NCBI GenBank assembly: GCA_002686295.1
Contig: NZBB01000013.1
Coordinates: forward strand, 1-12,244
Direction of reading: 5' to 3'
Origin: Candidatus Woesearchaeota archaeon
Lineage (GTDB): Archaea > Nanobdellota > Nanobdellia > Woesearchaeales > GCA-2686295
DNA: 12,244 nucleotides
The notes below the pieces were generated by a model. It had not been told where the DNA came from, did no database searches, and saw nothing but the letters and a program-made list of their open reading frames with translations. Each line of letters opens with the position of its first letter. Positions within the stretch are counted from its first letter, which is position 1. Shown here in pieces: positions 8,048 through 12,244 of the stretch. The translations under genes were made by a program, and so were the position numbers.

Positions 8048-8273
8048 AGAAAGAATGAGGGAAGTCATCTCAGCTGTATTTAATATTCCTGTTAATGAGA
8101 TAAGAACGGATGCATCATCAGATAATATTGAAAGTTGGGATTCATTAAAACATATGAATATGGTCTCTGCTTTAGAAGAAGAGTTTTTAATTGAGTTTGA
8201 TGATAAAGAAATATTTGAATTATTGAATTATGAACTAATAAAAACAATTGTGTTAGAAAAAATAGAAAATTAA
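8031..8273 (+). CDS. acyl carrier protein
   Basis: Acidic protein of 80 residues that carries acyl groups on a phosphopantetheine arm. The attachment site is S38 in ESWDSLKHM, the expected DSL motif at the start of helix II; length, acidity and helical pattern fit a stand-alone ACP. ATG 8031 is preceded by AAGG at 8021-8024 with a six-base spacer, one of the clearer ribosome sites in the window. It starts inside the fkbH-like gene (17-base overlap), so the two products are probably made in matched amounts. It is most likely the dedicated carrier loaded by the FkbH-like protein and used by the MaoC-SDR and GNAT proteins, rather than the housekeeping fatty-acid ACP. A 60-base gap without visible signals follows. 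Confidence 0.9.
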   Translation: MEKLIEERMREVISAVFNIPVNEIRTDASSDNIESWDSLKHMNMVSALEEEFLIEFDDKEIFELLNYELIKTIVLEKIEN

Positions 8274-8333
8274 CATACTTTATAAGTTAAAATTAATAAA
8301 GTGAGCTAATAGACGGGTAAAGAATAGGTAATT

Positions 8334-9197
8334 GTGAAGCAGATTAGAAAGGCTGTAAAGGCTGATTTTGAAGATGCTTATAATGTTTTAAAGTTATTTA
8401 ACCATCCTAAAATTAAAAAGGAGGATTGGAAAAGAATTTTTACTGATTATTGGGAAAAGAATGAAAAATATTATGGGTACGTGTTAGAAGATAATAATAA
8501 GATTGTAGGATTCGCTGGAGCTGTGTTTAGTGAAAGGGTGATCAATGACAGGGAGTATAAGTTTTGCAATTTAACTTCTATTATTGTTAGAAAAGAATAT
8601 CGTAATCAAAGTTTGGCAATGTTGTATCCATTACTAACAATGCCAGGTTACACTATAACAGTTTTGGGCCCAGCAAAGGAAACAGTTCCGATATACATGA
8701 AGACGGGATTTAAGATAATGAATACTAATATTAGAATAATTCTCCCAAAATTCAGATTAAATTATAGAAATAAGCCTAAAGTAGTCTTTAATTTATTAGA
8801 AATTGTGAAATTACTGAATTCTGAAGAACGAAAAATATTAGATGACCATATTAATTTTAATTGCAAGCATATTTTAGTAAAATCAAATATAGGTAATTGT
8901 TATATGGTAGCCGTGAAATATCTACGAAAAAATTTTTCATTTATACATATAATTTATATAAGCAATAAATTCATATTTTCAAAATTTATAAATAATGTGT
9001 GTATGAAACTTATGTTAAGATATAACATAATTGGGGTTTTAATAGATGACCGTTTGACTCGTGGAAAAAATATCCCATTGTCATTCTGTTATAAACAAAA
9101 AAATAATGTTAATTTATATAAATCGTCAACACTGACAGATAGCCATATAGATCTATTATATACAGAATATTTTTTGTTAGATCATTTTTCATCTTAA
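8334..9197 (+). CDS. GNAT-family acyltransferase with uncharacterised C-terminal half
   Basis: Protein of 287 residues. Residues about 1-140 look like a GNAT fold: KIVGFAGAVFSE around 56-67 (central strands), then a strand plus helix at 81-100 containing RNQSLA (90-95) in the acyl-donor loop where the consensus is R/Q-x-x-G-x-G/A, so Ser93 replaces the usual Gly. An ETVPIYMKTGFK segment follows, like the late GNAT Tyr region. Residues about 140-287 are AT-rich, Ile/Asn/Lys-rich and not recognised; a second GNAT-like half is possible. Start is GTG 8334 with a weak AGG nearby; no in-frame ATG gives a complete domain. By position it is the likely transferase moving the acyl group from the ACP to a sugar amine or hydroxyl. 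Function is inferred from context. Confidence 0.65.
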   Translation: MKQIRKAVKADFEDAYNVLKLFNHPKIKKEDWKRIFTDYWEKNEKYYGYVLEDNNKIVGFAGAVFSERVINDREYKFCNLTSIIVRKEYRNQSLAMLYPLLTMPGYTITVLGPAKETVPIYMKTGFKIMNTNIRIILPKFRLNYRNKPKVVFNLLEIVKLLNSEERKILDDHINFNCKHILVKSNIGNCYMVAVKYLRKNFSFIHIIYISNKFIFSKFINNVCMKLMLRYNIIGVLIDDRLTRGKNIPLSFCYKQKNNVNLYKSSTLTDSHIDLLYTEYFLLDHFSS

Positions 9198-9256
9198 GCG
9201 ATTTGTATACCATCATTAACATTAAAATCACCTATTTTGATAAACAATAACCTCAA

Positions 9257-10360
9257 ATGAATATATTAATTATTGCTGATTTTTATATTTACGGTGGTGG
9301 AACATTTTCAGTTCTTGAAAAAATTATTCGAATGCATAATGATATGGGGCACAAAACAGAATTATTAATTGAAAAAAATAAAACAACAACACAATTAAAT
9401 TTTTTATGTAAAACATATAAAGTAAATATAACAACATATCCCGTAAGAAAATTAATATTTGAGAACCCGTTATTTTCAATTATATATGAGTTGTTTATTT
9501 ATTTATTTTACATCAGAAATATATCGTATGATCTAATATTTGTAACAAATGGGGTGTGCTATTATTTTATGACATTGCTTTTCTTTAAGAACCCGATTGT
9601 TCTTTTAATGAATGCCTATCCTAAGCAAGGATTTAGCTTAAAATATAAATTTATGTATTTATTTCCAATGTTTATGCGTAGTAACAAAATGATAATTACC
9701 GTATCAAAATATGCTGCTATTCAGGTATCAAAATATCTAGGATTTGACAATAGTAATATTTATACTATTTATAATAGCTTCAATCCTATATATCTTAATT
9801 TAAATCCTAAATATAATAAAAATATTGTTTTTACGGCTGGACTTATAACAGCTGATAAAAATCCTGATGTATGGCTTTTAGTTGCTGAAAATGTTTGTAA
9901 ATATATTCCCGAAACCAAGTTTATTTGGGTAGGTGGTTTAACTGAACAAATTAAAAGAATGGAGGATAAGGTTAGGATTAAAGGATTAGAAAATAATGTA
10001 GAATTTATAGAGTACACTTACGATATAATTCCGTATTATAATGAATCAAAAGTGTATTTTCAACCAAGCAAAAATGAAAATAATAGTATAGCTGTTATCG
10101 AAGCAATGGCGGCTGGACTTCCATGTGTTGTGTCAAATGTCGGGGGAATGACAGAATCAGTATTGAATAATAAGACAGGTTTTGTTTGTGATCCGAATAA
10201 TGTAAGTGAATTTTCTCAAAACATTATTAAAGTATTAAAAAATAAAAATCTTGTTATTAATATGGGAAATAAAGGACGGGATAGGGCTAAAAACATTTTT
10301 TCTGTTAAAGTGCAAAAATTAAGATTTAATAATTTATATAGCAATATAATTAAGAATTGA
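9257..10360 (+). CDS. glycosyltransferase family 4
   Basis: GT-B retaining glycosyltransferase of 367 residues that adds a hexose or related sugar from a nucleotide donor at the inner membrane face. The glycine-rich loop YGGGTFSVLEK (12-22) opens the N-terminal domain. FTAGL at 192-196 begins the C-terminal donor-binding domain, and E274-x7-E282 within NENNSIAVIEAMAAG is the GT4 EX7E signature. VSNVGGMTE and GFVCDP follow as in the family. The hydrophobic stretches around residues 75-115 are probably core or membrane-surface helices. ATG 9257 has no Shine-Dalgarno sequence. GC is low here (17 of 60 bases at 9661-9720). It follows a 59-base gap containing TATTTTG, which is not a full promoter match. 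Donor and acceptor unknown. Confidence 0.87.
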   Translation: MNILIIADFYIYGGGTFSVLEKIIRMHNDMGHKTELLIEKNKTTTQLNFLCKTYKVNITTYPVRKLIFENPLFSIIYELFIYLFYIRNISYDLIFVTNGVCYYFMTLLFFKNPIVLLMNAYPKQGFSLKYKFMYLFPMFMRSNKMIITVSKYAAIQVSKYLGFDNSNIYTIYNSFNPIYLNLNPKYNKNIVFTAGLITADKNPDVWLLVAENVCKYIPETKFIWVGGLTEQIKRMEDKVRIKGLENNVEFIEYTYDIIPYYNESKVYFQPSKNENNSIAVIEAMAAGLPCVVSNVGGMTESVLNNKTGFVCDPNNVSEFSQNIIKVLKNKNLVINMGNKGRDRAKNIFSVKVQKLRFNNLYSNIIKN

Positions 10361-10435
10361 GGGTTCAAACATAGCTGGTTCTCTTACTATCAATTTCTGA
10401 CATTATAGCTGTGATTAATTCGCTAATTATAAATA

Positions 10436-11137
10436 ATGAATTATAGTACGGATAATGGCTTATTTAGGTATAAAAATAATAAAAATAAATATGTATTATT
10501 ATATCATTCTGTTGGATCCTACCATTTTTCTACTAAATTAAATAATTTTAGAAAACATATTAAATTTTTGAGTTATTTTTCTTCTGATTTTATTTCTGAA
10601 TACAATGAGACAAATGCTAAAATTTTTCTAACATTTGATGATGGTTATGTAGATAATTATACTAAAGTTTTTCCGGTAGCCAAATATTTTAATCAAAAAA
10701 TTAATATTTATATATCAACCAAATATATCGGTAGAGAATTTAGTTTTTCAAGAACTAAGGGCAAATATAAAGTCTTAACCAATAAAATGATTTCTGAAAT
10801 GGCTGATAGTGGTATCGTAGAGTTTGGAAGTCATTCTCACTCACATATTGATTTGTCCTTTGTAAACAAAAGTCGCTTATCATATGAAATTGAAAAATCT
10901 GTTGATATAATTGAATCAATTACAAATACAAAAGTATCTACATTTTCATTTCCTTTCAATAAAATTAACATAAATGCTTTCCCAATATTAGAAAGACTTG
11001 GTATAAAATATCTCTTGACAGGTAACCAACCTAATTTTGTAAATAGTAGCATTTCAATAATTCCAAGAATATCTGTTGATAGGAAATCAGCAATATTTAG
11101 TATTTTTAAACAGTTAATTTATTCTTATATAAAATAA
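10436..11137 (+). CDS. polysaccharide deacetylase, NodB/CE4 family
   Basis: Predicted metal-dependent deacetylase of 233 residues. NodB-fold motifs are present: an LLYHSVG opening (21-27), TFDDG at 66-70 with D68 and D69 (catalytic base and metal ligand), HSHSH at 133-137 giving the H-S-x-x-H metal site, and SFPF at 171-174 as the third motif. No signal peptide or membrane anchor is visible, so it probably acts in the cytoplasm on a lipid-linked or nucleotide-linked sugar rather than on exported polymer. ATG 10436 is clear but lacks a Shine-Dalgarno sequence; the 75-base gap upstream holds nothing convincing. It is among the most AT-rich genes here (13 of 60 GC at 10501-10560). It is the second deacetylase of the locus, unrelated in fold to the PIG-L enzyme. 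Confidence 0.85.
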   Translation: MNYSTDNGLFRYKNNKNKYVLLYHSVGSYHFSTKLNNFRKHIKFLSYFSSDFISEYNETNAKIFLTFDDGYVDNYTKVFPVAKYFNQKINIYISTKYIGREFSFSRTKGKYKVLTNKMISEMADSGIVEFGSHSHSHIDLSFVNKSRLSYEIEKSVDIIESITNTKVSTFSFPFNKININAFPILERLGIKYLLTGNQPNFVNSSISIIPRISVDRKSAIFSIFKQLIYSYIK

Positions 11138-11143
11138 TATAGT

Positions 11144-11968
11144 ATGCAATTAAATCCATTAGTCTCTATTATTATGCCTACTTATAATTCTGAGAAGTTT
11201 ATTTTCGAAGCAATCAATTCTATTTTAAATCAAACATATACTAATTTTGAATTGTTAATTATTAACGACGGAAGTAATGATCATACAATGGAAATCATTC
11301 ATGAAGTTCCTGATGACAAAATACAATATTTTGAGCAAGATAATAAAGGTGTAAGTAAAGCGCGTAATCTTGGGCTTTCTAATATGCGGGGAGAATTCTT
11401 TTGTTTTATGGATGCTGATGATGTAATGCCATCAAATAGTATTATGTCAAGGCTTCAAATTTTTCAAAAACAACCGAATATATCGTTTGTTGATGGAAAA
11501 GTCGTCTATATGAATGAAGAAATGTTACCTATAGGTAAAAGTTACATTCCCTCATTTAAAGGTTATCCATATAATGAATTGTTGCAGGTCAGCAATTCAT
11601 GCTGTTTTGGTAATACATGGATGATAAAGAGGGAAATGAATATAGAGTATAAATTTAATGAAGAGCTTACCCACTGTGAAGATTTATGTTTTTATCTTTC
11701 TATATCTGAGGGCAGAAAATATGATTTTACGATTAATGAGGTCCTTCATTATAGGATAATTAAAAACTCGGCAATGTCGGACTTTTCTGGTTTAGAAAAT
11801 GGTTATAAAAAACTGTATCATTTAGTTGATACTGAACATAATATCAATTGGAAGAAATTGCTTTATATGAAATATAAGATTATACGGATTATGACATTGA
11901 GTTATTTATTTGATAAGAAAAGTCCATTAAGATCCATCCGTGTGTTTTTTAGATATTTATTTCTTTGA
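11144..11968 (+). CDS. glycosyltransferase family 2
   Basis: GT-A glycosyltransferase of 274 residues. The N-terminal signature VSIIMPTYNSEKFI (7-20) and IINDGSNDHT (39-48) form the nucleotide-binding part, DADD at 90-93 is the metal-binding DxD, NKGVSKARNLG at 67-77 is conserved in the family, and CED at 178-180 supplies the probable catalytic acidic pair. No transmembrane segments are evident, though the C-terminus is rich in Arg, Phe and Leu and may touch the membrane. It starts 6 bases after the deacetylase stop, indicating co-transcription. Start ATG 11144 has no Shine-Dalgarno sequence. The sugar transferred cannot be told from the sequence. Confidence 0.9.
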   Translation: MQLNPLVSIIMPTYNSEKFIFEAINSILNQTYTNFELLIINDGSNDHTMEIIHEVPDDKIQYFEQDNKGVSKARNLGLSNMRGEFFCFMDADDVMPSNSIMSRLQIFQKQPNISFVDGKVVYMNEEMLPIGKSYIPSFKGYPYNELLQVSNSCCFGNTWMIKREMNIEYKFNEELTHCEDLCFYLSISEGRKYDFTINEVLHYRIIKNSAMSDFSGLENGYKKLYHLVDTEHNINWKKLLYMKYKIIRIMTLSYLFDKKSPLRSIRVFFRYLFL

Positions 11969-11975
11969 ATTAAAA

Positions 11976-12244
11976 TTGAAATCTAATTCAACAATAGTTT
12001 TTATATACAATAGTTTTAATGACCCTCTTTTCCAAAATATTGTTTTATCATATATAAAAACATTAGGGTTGGAAGGTGATTACACCTTCCATGTAATAAC
12101 TTTTGAACAGGATAAATATTCTCTTACTGAAAATGAAAAAAGAAAAGTAAGGATGGATCTCAATGAATCAAAAATCTATTGGTATCCCTTGACTTTTCAT
12201 ACAGGTTATCTCTTACTCCTAAAGAAAATTTATGATTTCATTTC
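11976..12244 (+). CDS. probable glycosyltransferase, N-terminal part (cut by window end)
   Basis: An open frame runs off the right edge for 89 full codons. The best start is TTG at 11976, 7 bases after the GT2 stop; the frame has no ATG before 12152, and that one is internal. The N-terminus STIVFIYNSFNDPLFQNIVL is a hydrophobic strand followed by a loop and helix, like the opening of GT4-type glycosyltransferases, and FHVITFEQ gives a second Rossmann-like strand. A GTG at 11940, overlapping the GT2 gene, is an alternative start. The catalytic half lies outside the window, so the family assignment is tentative. Confidence 0.55.
   Translation, partial: MKSNSTIVFIYNSFNDPLFQNIVLSYIKTLGLEGDYTFHVITFEQDKYSLTENEKRKVRMDLNESKIYWYPLTFHTGYLLLLKKIYDFI
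12070..12091. repeat. perfect 9-base inverted repeat (hairpin) inside coding sequence
   Basis: TGGAAGGTG (12070-12078) and CACCTTCCA (12083-12091) are exact reverse complements separated by the four bases ATTA. The stem is GC-rich in an otherwise AT-rich stretch and lies about 95 bases inside the last gene. No T-run follows, so it does not look like an intrinsic terminator. Confidence 0.6.

Noticed and set aside
10409..10430. Imperfect ATTA/TAAT inverted repeat before the CE4 gene as a terminator
   Set aside because: Arms are four AT pairs with no GC stem and no T-run.

Overview
This window is one continuous stretch of a surface-polysaccharide (O-antigen or capsule) biosynthesis locus. All 13 recognisable genes read on the + strand, with overlaps or short gaps (the longest is 102 bases), so it looks like one long operon or part of one. 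The DNA is AT-rich: 60-base blocks counted by hand range from about 22% to 45% GC. Several starts lack a clear Shine-Dalgarno sequence and four genes appear to use non-ATG starts (GTG, ATT, GTG, TTG). The gene set and weak ribosome sites fit Bacteroidota, but an AT-rich O-antigen island in a gammaproteobacterium cannot be excluded. There is no rRNA, tRNA, CRISPR array or insertion sequence.

Layout. The left part (1-2472) holds the 3' portion of a WbpG/PseA-type N-acetyl sugar amidotransferase, cut by the window edge, and a family 61 glycosyltransferase. The middle part (2489-9197) is the distinctive section. It encodes a PseB/CapD-like nucleotide-sugar dehydratase/epimerase (apparent ATT start), a sugar nucleotidyltransferase, a PIG-L/LmbE zinc deacetylase, a MaoC hydratase fused to an SDR ketoreductase, an FkbH-type HAD-IIIC protein, an acyl carrier protein and a GNAT acyltransferase. 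The right part (9257-12244) returns to ordinary glycan assembly: a GT4 glycosyltransferase, a NodB-type polysaccharide deacetylase, a GT2 glycosyltransferase and the 5' end of another probable glycosyltransferase cut by the right edge.

How they may work together (inference). The dehydratase and nucleotidyltransferase make or activate an amino sugar. The PIG-L enzyme could expose an amine by removing an acetyl group. FkbH charges the ACP with a three-carbon glyceryl unit, the MaoC-SDR fusion reshapes the acyl group, and the GNAT protein moves it onto the sugar. The glycosyltransferases then build the repeat unit. No aminotransferase, flippase, polymerase or HisH/HisF partner lies inside the window. 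The combined FkbH/ACP/MaoC-SDR/GNAT/PIG-L block is the most interesting part: it reads as a dedicated pathway for an unusual N- or O-acyl decoration of a surface sugar.
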